Shown: in pieces, positions 18,998 to 26,823 of the stretch | Numbering within the stretch: position 1 is the first letter of the stretch | Layout: each line of letters opens with the position of its first letter | NCBI GenBank assembly: GCA_039989895.1 | Contig: JBDXGY010000006.1 | Coordinates: 899,092 to 938,244, forward strand | Source: Hyphomicrobiales bacterium | GTDB lineage: Bacteria > Pseudomonadota > Alphaproteobacteria > Rhizobiales > JACESI01 | Length of the DNA stretch: 39,153 nucleotides | Direction of reading: 5' to 3' | Position numbers and translations under genes: made by a program | The notes under the pieces: model-generated | Told to the model about the DNA's origin: nothing | Databases searched by the model: none | What the model saw: the letters and a program-made list of their open reading frames with translations, nothing else

Positions 18998-20503
18998 TCA
19001 ATCATTCACCGAAGCCACTGGTTTTTTTGCCGCTCTCATACCGGCGCGAATAATTGCCACAACAGTAATAATCGTCAAAGCCCAGAAAAACCAAGTGATA
19101 GGCCCCCTAAACAAGATTGTTGGTGAACTACCAGACATCAGCATCGCCTGCCTGAAATTATCTTCCAACAAGGGGCCGATGATAAAAGCAATTAAAAATG
19201 GTGCAGCGGGAATGTCGTTACGCATCATGATGAACCCAACAATGCCCATGGCGAACATAACGCCCACATCAAAGATGTTGTTGTTGACCGCAAAAACCCC
19301 ATAAACACACAGCACCAGCACAGCAGGAAAAAGCACCCCGCGCGGTACATCTGCAACAAATTTAAACCCACGAATGGCAACCGAGCCAAATAAGAATAAA
19401 AACACGGAGCTAACAATCAAACCCATGAAAAGCCCGTAGATAATATCAACATTCAAAACAAACATCATCGGACCGGGTTGAAGGCCGTGGATCATAAAAG
19501 CGCCAATGATAATAGCTGTGATAACATCTCCCGGCACGCCAAGCGCGAGAAGCGGAATAAGAGTTGCGCCCGCAACGCCATTGTTGCCGGCCTCAGATGC
19601 TGCAACACCTTCAATCTCGCCTTTACCAAAGTTGTCTTTATTGGGCGAACGTCGTCGCGCTTCGCTGTATGACAAAAAAGCCGAGGGAGCGGCACCTATG
19701 CCGGGAATGCTACCCAAGAAAACCCCGATAAAACTGCCACGAACAATCGACTTAAAGCATCTCATATATTCAGAAAAAGTCACCCAATTGCCACCCAATT
19801 GCCTCGCTTTTCCCTCATTTTCTTTCGGGTTCCAGACCATCGACAAAATCTCAGGAATAGCAAAGAGGCCAATAAGCACGGCGATGAAATTCAAGCCGCC
19901 CATCATGTTAGGGTTTTCAAAGGTAAACCGATTGGTGCCATAAACTAAATCAAGACCGATAGTGGCAAGCAGTAGGCCCAAAAGCGCCGACAATGCCCCA
20001 CGCAACAAACTGTTGCCTGACACGCCCGCAATAATTGTTAAAGAAAACAGGATGAGTGTAAAAAACTCAGGCGGACCAAAGCTAAGCGCAAAAGACGCAA
20101 GCCAACCCGCAAAAAAGATCAATGCAAGGTTTGATATCAAATCAGCCGTACAAGAGGCCCACAAAGCCATGCCAAGCGCCTTACCTGCCTGCCCCTTCTC
20201 CGCCATAGGATAACCGTCCAGCACGGTAGCACTGGAAGCTGGAGTCCCAGGCGTTTTAATTAAAATTGCAGGAATAGAACCACCAAAAATGCCGCCCTTA
20301 TAAACCCCCAACAAGAGCAGGATACCGGTGATAGGCGACATCGCAAAAGTAAACGGCAAAGTCAGCGCAACAGCCATGGTTGCCGACATACCAGGTATCG
20401 CTCCACCAATAACACCAATCACAATACCGCCTGCAAGTGCCGCAAAGCTCTCAACATTTGAAATAAGCGAGAGGCCCGCTTGTATATTGTCTATAAAACT
20501 CAT
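18998..20503 (-). CDS. tctA: Tripartite tricarboxylate transporter large permease TctA
   Basis: A 501-aa inner-membrane permease with about 11-12 segments. The two TctA repeat signatures are visible: GVIGGAIPGMSATMAVALTLPFTF with LGVYKGGIFGGSIPAILIKTPGTPASSAT, and FLGSIPGIGAAPSAFLSYSEARR with ALGVPGDVITAIIIGAFMIHGLQPGP. It moves tricarboxylates or related carboxylic acids using the cation gradient, together with TctB and TctC. The ATG overlaps the tctB stop as ATGA. Confidence 0.95.
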   Translation of the reverse strand: MSFIDNIQAGLSLISNVESFAALAGGIVIGVIGGAIPGMSATMAVALTLPFTFAMSPITGILLLLGVYKGGIFGGSIPAILIKTPGTPASSATVLDGYPMAEKGQAGKALGMALWASCTADLISNLALIFFAGWLASFALSFGPPEFFTLILFSLTIIAGVSGNSLLRGALSALLGLLLATIGLDLVYGTNRFTFENPNMMGGLNFIAVLIGLFAIPEILSMVWNPKENEGKARQLGGNWVTFSEYMRCFKSIVRGSFIGVFLGSIPGIGAAPSAFLSYSEARRRSPNKDNFGKGEIEGVAASEAGNNGVAGATLIPLLALGVPGDVITAIIIGAFMIHGLQPGPMMFVLNVDIIYGLFMGLIVSSVFLFLFGSVAIRGFKFVADVPRGVLFPAVLVLCVYGVFAVNNNIFDVGVMFAMGIVGFIMMRNDIPAAPFLIAFIIGPLLEDNFRQAMLMSGSSPTILFRGPITWFFWALTIITVVAIIRAGMRAAKKPVASVND

Positions 20504-20994
20504 GGAAGTCTGACCAGTTCACCTTGCGGAATACCAACACCTGCAACATGCGCAAAAAAGGCATAAAGCACCAAAGGAATAATGATAGCGCTAATAACTG
20601 TAGCCTTGGGATGTGTTGTACGCACAAGAAAAGAAACAGAAACAAAAGCGAGCATTGACGCCCACACCATGCCAAGCCATGGCAACGCAAGCACGTATAA
20701 AATCATGATAACGCCCATGATTGAAAGACGCTTATAACCACCTGTAGCAATCACTTCATCATCTTCATTATCACCAGTAGCACTCGGCATTGCACGCCGT
20801 GACATGGCGACCATCCCTAATCCTATAAGCATTGTTACTAACGCCAACGCATAGGGCCAGAACAAGGGCGAGAGAATAATATTAGAAACATTACTAGGCG
20901 ATGCCACCCATCGAGGAATTGCGATAAAGATTAAAAACAAGGATGCAGCAATCGTCGCAATACCCATGATCGCTTGTGCTCGGTTATCCCGCAT
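20500..20994 (-). CDS. tctB: Tripartite tricarboxylate transporter small permease TctB
   Basis: A 164-aa inner-membrane protein with four predicted segments (about residues 10-28, 38-60, 88-110 and 115-155), the TctB layout. The start is taken as the ATG at 20994, with GGGGAACG just upstream. An in-frame GTG at 21015 would begin inside the hairpin that separates tctB from tctC. TctB is poorly conserved, so identification rests on topology and on its place between tctC and tctA. Confidence 0.85.
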   Translation of the reverse strand: MRDNRAQAIMGIATIAASLFLIFIAIPRWVASPSNVSNIILSPLFWPYALALVTMLIGLGMVAMSRRAMPSATGDNEDDEVIATGGYKRLSIMGVIMILYVLALPWLGMVWASMLAFVSVSFLVRTTHPKATVISAIIIPLVLYAFFAHVAGVGIPQGELVRLP

Positions 20995-21010
20995 ATCGTT
21001 CCCCAAAAAG

Positions 21011-21040
21011 ACCACGCCAGCCGCTTATGACTGGCGTGGT
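21011..21040 (-). terminator. Stem-loop between tctC and tctB, attenuator-like
   Basis: ACCACGCCAG (21011-21020) is perfectly complementary to CTGGCGTGGT (21031-21040) around a 10-nt loop. On the minus strand, the direction of tct transcription, it is followed by CTTTTT, so it resembles a leaky intrinsic terminator behind the binding-protein gene. Part of the transcripts would end here, giving TctC in excess of TctBA. The tctC stop itself lies in an 11-bp tandem repeat (GCTAATATAC twice). Confidence 0.7.
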
Positions 21041-21054
21041 ATATTAGCTGTATA

Positions 21055-22035
21055 TTAGCCTTCGATACGCATACCGAGATCATCAACCAACTTACGGAAA
21101 ACAGTAAACTGGTCTTGGATAAATGCATTAGCTTCTTTTGGATCCATCAACCGAATAACAGAACCACGTGCTTCCATTTTTTCACGGAAACCAGCATCAG
21201 CTGTTGCTTCAGCCATCCACTTGCCCCACTTATCGGCAACATCATCAGAAATGTCGTCAGGGCCTGCAATGCCAGTCCAGCCAACGAGCTTCTGCAAGTT
21301 AGGTTTGCCAAGCTCAACAGATGTAGGCGCATCAAAGCCTTTAACGCGCTCAGCTGTTGTTACCATCAATGGCTTGAGTTGATTGTTAGCGATAAAACCC
21401 GCGACAGCCGATGAATTTGTGCAAAGGAACGTGGCCGTGCCATTTAAAACAGCTGTTGCTGCTGCACCACCACCCTTAAGCGGAATGTGTGTTGCAGATT
21501 TCAAGGGCTGCTCAATACCAAATTCTTTCAAGACCATTGCACCAGCAAGGTGGAGAAGTGACCCAACACCTGATGAAGAGTAGCTCACACCACCCGCTTT
21601 CACTTTAGCGACCAAGTCATCCATTGAGTTGATGTCTGAGTCAGCTTTAACGGCACAGGCGACTGGATTGATTTCATAAACCGTCACAAAACGAAAATCT
21701 TCAAGCGTATAAGGCAAGGTTGCCTTCATCGCCGGATTAACAGAGTGCGAACCAACGCGTGCGAAAAGCATTTTATAGCCGTCGTTCTTTGCGTTTTGTA
21801 CGGTTACAGAACCTGTTGCCCCTCCAGCACCAGTCACATTCGCCATGATGAGTGGTTTACCGACAGCCTTACCAAGTGGTTCCGCAATCGTGCGGGCAGA
21901 AATATCTGTCGCTCCACCTGCGCCATAAGGAATAACCATTGCGATAGGCCGTTCTGGATAGTCACCAGCAAATGATGATGTTGCCGTTAATCCAAGGGCT
22001 AACGCACCCAATAGTCCAAGTTTCTTAAATTTCAT
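21055..22035 (-). CDS. tctC: Tripartite tricarboxylate transporter substrate-binding protein TctC
   Basis: A 326-aa secreted receptor of the Bug/TctC family. The signal peptide is about residues 1-23 (KFKKLGLLGALALGLTATSSFA). The mature N terminus has the family signature YPERPIAMVIPYGAGGATDISAR, followed by NVTGAGGATGSVTV, which form the carboxylate-binding loops of this fold. GVGSLLHLAGAMV and the pocket region HIPLKGGGAAATAVLNG are also typical. The ligand is probably a di- or tricarboxylate but cannot be named. GGGAGG precedes the ATG. It heads the tctCBA run. Confidence 0.93.
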   Translation of the reverse strand: MKFKKLGLLGALALGLTATSSFAGDYPERPIAMVIPYGAGGATDISARTIAEPLGKAVGKPLIMANVTGAGGATGSVTVQNAKNDGYKMLFARVGSHSVNPAMKATLPYTLEDFRFVTVYEINPVACAVKADSDINSMDDLVAKVKAGGVSYSSSGVGSLLHLAGAMVLKEFGIEQPLKSATHIPLKGGGAAATAVLNGTATFLCTNSSAVAGFIANNQLKPLMVTTAERVKGFDAPTSVELGKPNLQKLVGWTGIAGPDDISDDVADKWGKWMAEATADAGFREKMEARGSVIRLMDPKEANAFIQDQFTVFRKLVDDLGMRIEG

Positions 22036-22440
22036 TTTGTCCTCCCAAACATTAGTTAACCTTACGTTTTATATACATCTTCACCGAAAATGAGACGATG
22101 ATAAAATCATATTAGTATCACAGTCTATTATTGAGCATATTACAACAAAAGATACAGCTCATTACATTTTTTCTGAATTCTAATGGGCTTCATCATAAAT
22201 GTTAATACGCTACATGAAACATGATGCTAGCGCATGTATACTCAGTAAACCCCTGTTATTGATACAATTTATGAGTTCATGCACCCAGCCTATCTTAACC
22301 CATTGCCAGATCCAGAAATAATTTTCCAATAGCGCAAGCTCTACACATTGTTTTTTCTATTTACTGTTGACGGACGTCAGTAAACTATGCGTGACTGATA
22401 AAATTATTACCTGCTAACGATTTATCCTAAGGAGATACAA
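22036..22440. promoter_or_regulatory. Divergent tctC / TAXI-operon control region
   Basis: 405 bp, AT-rich, between two divergent transporter operons, with no credible gene. The plus side holds a palindrome with a TTGACG hexamer (see 22360-22384) and a strong Shine-Dalgarno, AAGGAGAT, before 22441. The minus side has TATATAAAA about 35 bp before the tctC ATG. A manual scan for the sigma-54 pattern GG-N10-GC in the correct orientation found none toward either gene. Confidence 0.5.
22360..22384. promoter_or_regulatory. Candidate operator: inverted repeat at the TAXI operon promoter
   Basis: TTTACTG (22360-22366) and CAGTAAA (22378-22384) form a perfect 7-bp inverted repeat with an 11-bp spacer. 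Inside it lies a second palindrome TGACG-GA-CGTCA (22368-22379), slightly off-centre. TTGACG at 22367-22372 could be a -35 element, though no good -10 follows at 17 bp. The site lies 57 bp before the start codon, where a repressor or activator of the catabolic operon would be expected. Confidence 0.45.
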
Positions 22441-23403
22441 ATGAGAAAAATACTATTTGGCAGCGTCATGGCTTTATCAATGATAGGCTTGAATTCTCAA
22501 ACACTAGCAGAAACATTCGTTACAATCGGCACTGGCGGACAAACCGGCGTTTATTATCAAGTTGGTGGTGCAATTTGTCGCCTTGTGAACCGTGGCACCA
22601 AAGATCATGACATCAAGTGCACTCACACAACAGGTGGTTCTGTTGCTAATATCAATGGTATCCGCGCCGGTGATCTAGACTTGGGTGTTGCTCAGTCTGA
22701 CTGGCAGTTCCATGCTTACAATGGCACGGCACCTGACAAATTTCCAGATGGAAAATTCGAAGAGCTCCGCGCCGTATTCTCTGTACACCCAGAACCATTT
22801 ACGGTTGTAGCAAGAGCAGACTCTGGTATTGAAAAATTCGAAGACCTTGTTGGAAAACGTGTCAATATCGGCAATCCCGGTTCTGGCGCACGGGCAACAT
22901 TTGAAGTTGTCATGAAGGAAATGGGTTGGACAAACGAAAGCTTCACACTTGCAGCTGAACTTAAATCGTCAGAACAAGCCGCTGCCCTTTGCGACAATAA
23001 AGTGGACGCGATTGTGTTCACCGTTGGCCATCCCGCAGGCACGATTAAAGAGGCAACCACCTCTTGTGAATCCAAGTTGATCAATGTCAACAACGATAAA
23101 ATCAAAGCACTGGCCGGAGGCGCAGACTTTTATGCCATGGCGACCATTCCAGCTGGTCTTTACACAGGCACGCCGGATGCAATTGAAACATTTGGTGTTG
23201 GTGCCACTTTTGTTGCTTCCAGCAAAACATCACCAGATGTCGTGTATCAAATGACAAAAGCTGTCTTCGATAATTTTAATCGCTTCAAGAAAATGCACCC
23301 TGCATTTAATAACCTTGAAGAAGCTAATATGATCACGAACAACCTTTCAGCTCCACTGCACGAAGGTGCTTTGCGCTATTATAAAGAGCGCGGCTGGAAA
23401 TAA
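22441..23403 (+). CDS. TRAP transporter substrate-binding protein, TAXI family
   Basis: A 320-aa secreted receptor. The signal peptide is about residues 1-23 (RKILFGSVMALSMIGLNSQTLA). The mature protein begins with the TAXI signature FVTIGTGGQTGVYYQVGGAICRLVNR, followed by TTGGSVANINGIRAGDLDLGVAQSDW, which lines the ligand site, and GKRVNIGNPGSGARATFEVVM. TAXI receptors feed fused DctQM permeases, and one follows here. Known or proposed TAXI ligands include glutamate and other carboxylates; this one is unknown, but the downstream aminotransferase suggests an amino or keto acid. An AAGGAG site lies 6-7 nt before the ATG. Confidence 0.93.
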   Translation: MRKILFGSVMALSMIGLNSQTLAETFVTIGTGGQTGVYYQVGGAICRLVNRGTKDHDIKCTHTTGGSVANINGIRAGDLDLGVAQSDWQFHAYNGTAPDKFPDGKFEELRAVFSVHPEPFTVVARADSGIEKFEDLVGKRVNIGNPGSGARATFEVVMKEMGWTNESFTLAAELKSSEQAAALCDNKVDAIVFTVGHPAGTIKEATTSCESKLINVNNDKIKALAGGADFYAMATIPAGLYTGTPDAIETFGVGATFVASSKTSPDVVYQMTKAVFDNFNRFKKMHPAFNNLEEANMITNNLSAPLHEGALRYYKERGWK

Positions 23404-23421
23404 ATTTATACTGTTGAAATG

Positions 23422-23450
23422 TGGTTGGCGCGCATAGGTCGCGCCAACCA
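23422..23450 (+). other. Strong stem-loop between the TAXI receptor and permease genes
   Basis: TGGTTGGCGCG (23422-23432) is perfectly complementary to CGCGCCAACCA (23440-23450) around a 7-nt loop. The sequence after it is AATTTAATAATT, not a T-run. It starts 18 bp after the receptor stop. It probably stabilises the receptor message or partly terminates transcription, raising receptor over permease. Confidence 0.65.
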
Positions 23451-23481
23451 ATTTAATAATTAAACACTATTAAGACCCCTT

Positions 23482-23516
23482 CTGATTAACGCGAAGGCAA
23501 TGAGCTTTTTAATCAG
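23482..23516. repeat. Second inverted repeat before the fused permease gene
   Basis: CTGATTAA (23482-23489) is repeated inverted as TTAATCAG (23509-23516) around 19 nt. It lies 38 bp before the permease ATG. It may be an RNA structure near the ribosome-binding site or a binding site; no function is shown. Confidence 0.35.
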
Positions 23517-23553
23517 TTAATCCAAATTTCCTGGGCAATAAGGAGCTTGATAA

Positions 23554-26379
23554 ATGGCTAAAGACGATACAAGCAACGTCAAATTAAGCGAAAAAGAACT
23601 CGACGATCTGGTCGCCTCCGCTGACACTGGAGGTAGATCACCGGTCAATAAGCAAATTGCACTTTTGATAGCCGGTACTGCGTTGGTTTGGTCGATCTTT
23701 CAATTATGGATCGCATCACCCTTGCCCTTTACATTTGGTGTTGGCGTTTTCTCCAGCCGCGAAGCGCGGCCTATCCATTTAGCCTTTGCCATCTTCTTAG
23801 CTTATCTCGTATTCCCTGCCTTCAAGTCTTCACCTCGCCGCCACATCCCAATGGTCGATTGGGGGCTCGCCATCGCTGGAGCATTTTGCGCGATTTATCT
23901 GTTTGTTTTCGACACCGATCTGGTTAAATCAATTACTGGAAGCCAGCTTTCTGACAGACCTAATAATCCTAATTCACTCGATGTTGTCGTCGCTGTAGCT
24001 GGCATTCTATTCCTGCTTGAAGCAACCCGACGCGCACTTGGCCCTCCTTTGATGGTAGTCGCCATCATCTTCCTCGGCTATACCTTCCTTGGGCCTTATG
24101 CACCCGGATTTTTAGCTTGGAAAGGCGCGAGCTTTAACGCTGTGGCCTACCATCAATGGCTATCAACCGAAGGCGTTTTCGGAATTGCGCTTGGCGTGTC
24201 GACCGACCTTGTGTTCTTATTCGTGCTCTTTGGTGCCCTTCTCGATAAAGCAGGTGCTGGCAATTATTTCATCAAAGTTGCCTTCTCACTTATGGGCCAC
24301 TTCAGTGGTGGTCCCGCTAAGGCTGCTGTCGTAGCATCAGGCATGACCGGCCTTATCTCCGGCTCCTCAATTGCCAATGTTGTCACCACAGGCACTTTTA
24401 CCATTCCGATGATGCGCCGTGTTGGATTTAACGCAGAAAAAGCCGGCGCGGTTGAAGTTGCCTCCTCCGTGAATGGCCAAATCATGCCGCCTGTCATGGG
24501 CGCTGCCGCCTTTTTGATGGTGGAATATATCGGCATATCTTACTTTGAAGTTGTCAAACATGCCTTTGTGCCTGCCATTATCTCTTACATTGCGCTTGTG
24601 TACATTGTGCACTTAGAAGCAGCTAAGCTTGGCATGGCAGGTCTACCGCGCTCAAGCGAACCCAAACCTCTCAAATGGGGGCTTATTTCATTTGGCATCA
24701 CCATGGCCGTCATCATGGGTTTAGCCAGCGGTATCTATTATCTGTTTGAAGCGTTTCAGGCTCTTGGTGCTGCCGGACCTCGCCTACTTGCTGTTGCCAT
24801 TGCCTTGGTTGTTGTTGTGGTCGCATTGAATATCATGAAAAATCGTAGTGAAGACTTCGCCATGAAATTTGTCTCCACCGGAGCCATGGTTCTCGGTCTC
24901 ACCGTAATTGCCGCCTTTGGTGTTTTCTATCTGGTGAATGTGATTGGGGCACTGGCTGGTGGCACAACACCGTGGATCATTGGAGCATTATTGATAGCGG
25001 TTTACATTTATCTTGCCAGTTTTTGTTCGTCCTTTCCTGAGCTTGAACTAGACGATCCAAATGAGCCAGTGATCAAGCTACCCGAACCTGGACCGACCAT
25101 AAAATCTGGTCTCCATTTCCTTCTTCCCGTTGGCGTTTTGATTTGGTGCTTGATGGTTGTGCGCCTGTCGCCATCCTTATCGGCTTTTTGGGCCACAGCA
25201 CTCATGATTTTCATTCTGCTGACCCAGCGCCCTCTCTTCGCGATATTCAGAGGAGAAAATGGCAATGGTGCATGGGCACGTGGTTTTAATGAGCTAATTG
25301 ACGGGCTCATTACCGGTGCACGTAATATGATCGGCATTGGTATTGCCACAGCCGCTGCCGGCATCATCGTTGGCGCCGTATCACAGACCGGCGTTGGTGC
25401 TGTGCTAGCCGCCTTGGTCGAGTTCCTGTCTCAGGGTCAAATCATGCTGATATTGATCTTCACAGCGATCCTCAGCTTGATCCTTGGAATGGGCTTGCCA
25501 ACCACGGCCAACTATATTGTTGTGTCCTCTCTTCTGGCTCCTGTGATTGTTGCCCTTGGCCAGCAAAACGGACTGATTGTGCCATTGATTGCGGTCCATC
25601 TCTTCGTGTTTTATTTTGGCATTATGGCAGATGTCACACCGCCGGTCGGGCTGGCGTCCTTTGCCGCGGCCGCCGTGTCTGGTGGCGACCCTATACGCAC
25701 AGGTTTTGTGGCCTTCTTTTACTCATTAAGAACGGCGCTATTACCGTTCTTGTTCATCTTCAACACTGATATTTTGTTGATTGATGTGACGCCACTGCAA
25801 GGATTGTTCGTCTTCATTGTCGCAACCCTCGCGATGCTAATATTCACGGCAGGATCGCAAGGCTTCTTCATCACCAAATCTCGGATTTGGGAATCCCTTG
25901 CTCTCATCTTGATTGCCTTCACCTTATTCCGCCCGGGTTTCTGGATGGATATGATTTCTCCGCCTTTCAATGAGACGCCGCCAGCGCAGATTGTTGAATC
26001 TATCGGATCTCTTGAGCCGGGGAGCGAAATGCGCGCACTGGTGAACGGGCTTGATGACGTGGGTGACCCTGTATCGCTCACCATGATTATCAAAGTTGGC
26101 GATGAACCAACCGGTGCAGAACGACTAGAGGCTTACGGTCTGGAAATTCTGGAACAAGACGGCAAAGTCATCGTTGACAATGCAACCTTCGATTCACCTG
26201 CTCAACTAGCCGGTTTCGATTTTGATCAGGAAATTGTCAAAGTTCTGGTACCCGTAAATCAAACACCAAAACAGCTACTTTATCTCCCAGCGCTAGGACT
26301 GCTTGGCTTTATTTATGTACTGCAACGCCGACGCCGCAAAACAATGACGCCTGCGGAACCACAAGGAGCCGCATCATGA
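23554..26379 (+). CDS. TRAP transporter fused permease (DctQ-DctM) with C-terminal DUF3394-like domain
   Basis: A 941-aa inner-membrane protein. A hydrophilic N-terminal tail is followed by four DctQ-like segments (about 34-180), then the DctM domain (about 200-760). DctM marks are SGMTGLISGSSIANVVTTGTFTIPMM, SSVNGQIMPPVMGAAAFLM, the second-half ILGMGLPTTANYIVVSSLLAP (about 640-660) and DVTPPVGLASFAAAAVSGGDP (about 690-710). A soluble segment of about 120 residues near the C terminus (about 795-910), followed by one more membrane helix, matches the DUF3394 extension known in these fused permeases. It partners with the TAXI receptor upstream. Its TGA overlaps the next ATG. Confidence 0.93.
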   Translation: MAKDDTSNVKLSEKELDDLVASADTGGRSPVNKQIALLIAGTALVWSIFQLWIASPLPFTFGVGVFSSREARPIHLAFAIFLAYLVFPAFKSSPRRHIPMVDWGLAIAGAFCAIYLFVFDTDLVKSITGSQLSDRPNNPNSLDVVVAVAGILFLLEATRRALGPPLMVVAIIFLGYTFLGPYAPGFLAWKGASFNAVAYHQWLSTEGVFGIALGVSTDLVFLFVLFGALLDKAGAGNYFIKVAFSLMGHFSGGPAKAAVVASGMTGLISGSSIANVVTTGTFTIPMMRRVGFNAEKAGAVEVASSVNGQIMPPVMGAAAFLMVEYIGISYFEVVKHAFVPAIISYIALVYIVHLEAAKLGMAGLPRSSEPKPLKWGLISFGITMAVIMGLASGIYYLFEAFQALGAAGPRLLAVAIALVVVVVALNIMKNRSEDFAMKFVSTGAMVLGLTVIAAFGVFYLVNVIGALAGGTTPWIIGALLIAVYIYLASFCSSFPELELDDPNEPVIKLPEPGPTIKSGLHFLLPVGVLIWCLMVVRLSPSLSAFWATALMIFILLTQRPLFAIFRGENGNGAWARGFNELIDGLITGARNMIGIGIATAAAGIIVGAVSQTGVGAVLAALVEFLSQGQIMLILIFTAILSLILGMGLPTTANYIVVSSLLAPVIVALGQQNGLIVPLIAVHLFVFYFGIMADVTPPVGLASFAAAAVSGGDPIRTGFVAFFYSLRTALLPFLFIFNTDILLIDVTPLQGLFVFIVATLAMLIFTAGSQGFFITKSRIWESLALILIAFTLFRPGFWMDMISPPFNETPPAQIVESIGSLEPGSEMRALVNGLDDVGDPVSLTMIIKVGDEPTGAERLEAYGLEILEQDGKVIVDNATFDSPAQLAGFDFDQEIVKVLVPVNQTPKQLLYLPALGLLGFIYVLQRRRRKTMTPAEPQGAAS

Positions 26380-26813
26380 ATATGTTCAAAAAAGTTCTGG
26401 TTTCAATTGATCTCGGCGATGAAGCATCATCAGGGAAGGTTTTAAATGCCGGCCTCGAACTTATCTCTGACGATGATACCCTACATGTTATTTGTGTCGT
26501 GCCTGATTATGGCATGTCTGTTGTGGGTTCATTTTTTCCTGAGGGACACGAAAAAGAAGCCTTGAGCGCCGCACGCGACACTATGCACAATTTCACAAAA
26601 ATGCATGTGCCGAATGGCGTTAAGGTTCAACACATTATCGCACATGGCAATATCTATGAAGAAATCATAGAAACTGCCAACAAGGTAGATGCTGATGTGA
26701 TTGTCATTGGCTCGCACCGCCCCAAGCTGAAAGATTATCTACTGGGACCAAACGCAGCCCGCGTTGTACGACACGCAGATCAATCTGTTCTTGTTGTTAG
26801 GACCACACCGTAA
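26376..26813 (+). CDS. Universal stress protein (UspA family), TRAP-associated
   Basis: A 145-aa single-domain Usp protein: FKKVLVSIDLGDEASSGKVLNAGLEL at the N terminus, and ADVIVIGSHRPKLKDYLLGPNAARVVRHADQSVLVVR at the C terminus with the nucleotide-loop residues. The loop has R where the first glycine spacing of the canonical G-2X-G-9X-G motif expects G, a variant common in this subfamily. The ATG overlaps the permease stop as ATGA, so it is coupled to the transporter. In Halomonas the Usp protein TeaD is encoded with the TeaABC TRAP transporter and modulates uptake; a similar role here is inference. Confidence 0.9.
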   Translation: MNMFKKVLVSIDLGDEASSGKVLNAGLELISDDDTLHVICVVPDYGMSVVGSFFPEGHEKEALSAARDTMHNFTKMHVPNGVKVQHIIAHGNIYEEIIETANKVDADVIVIGSHRPKLKDYLLGPNAARVVRHADQSVLVVRTTP

Positions 26814-26823
26814 GCGAAAAATC

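Noticed and set aside
19506..19943. 145-aa plus-strand ORF inside tctA
   Set aside because: Antisense shadow of a membrane-protein gene; Pro/Ser-rich translation typical of such shadows.
26764..26823. Upstream 20-residue extension of the aminotransferase
   Set aside because: It lies within usp in another frame and lacks a ribosome-binding site; the ATG at 26824 fits the family N terminus.
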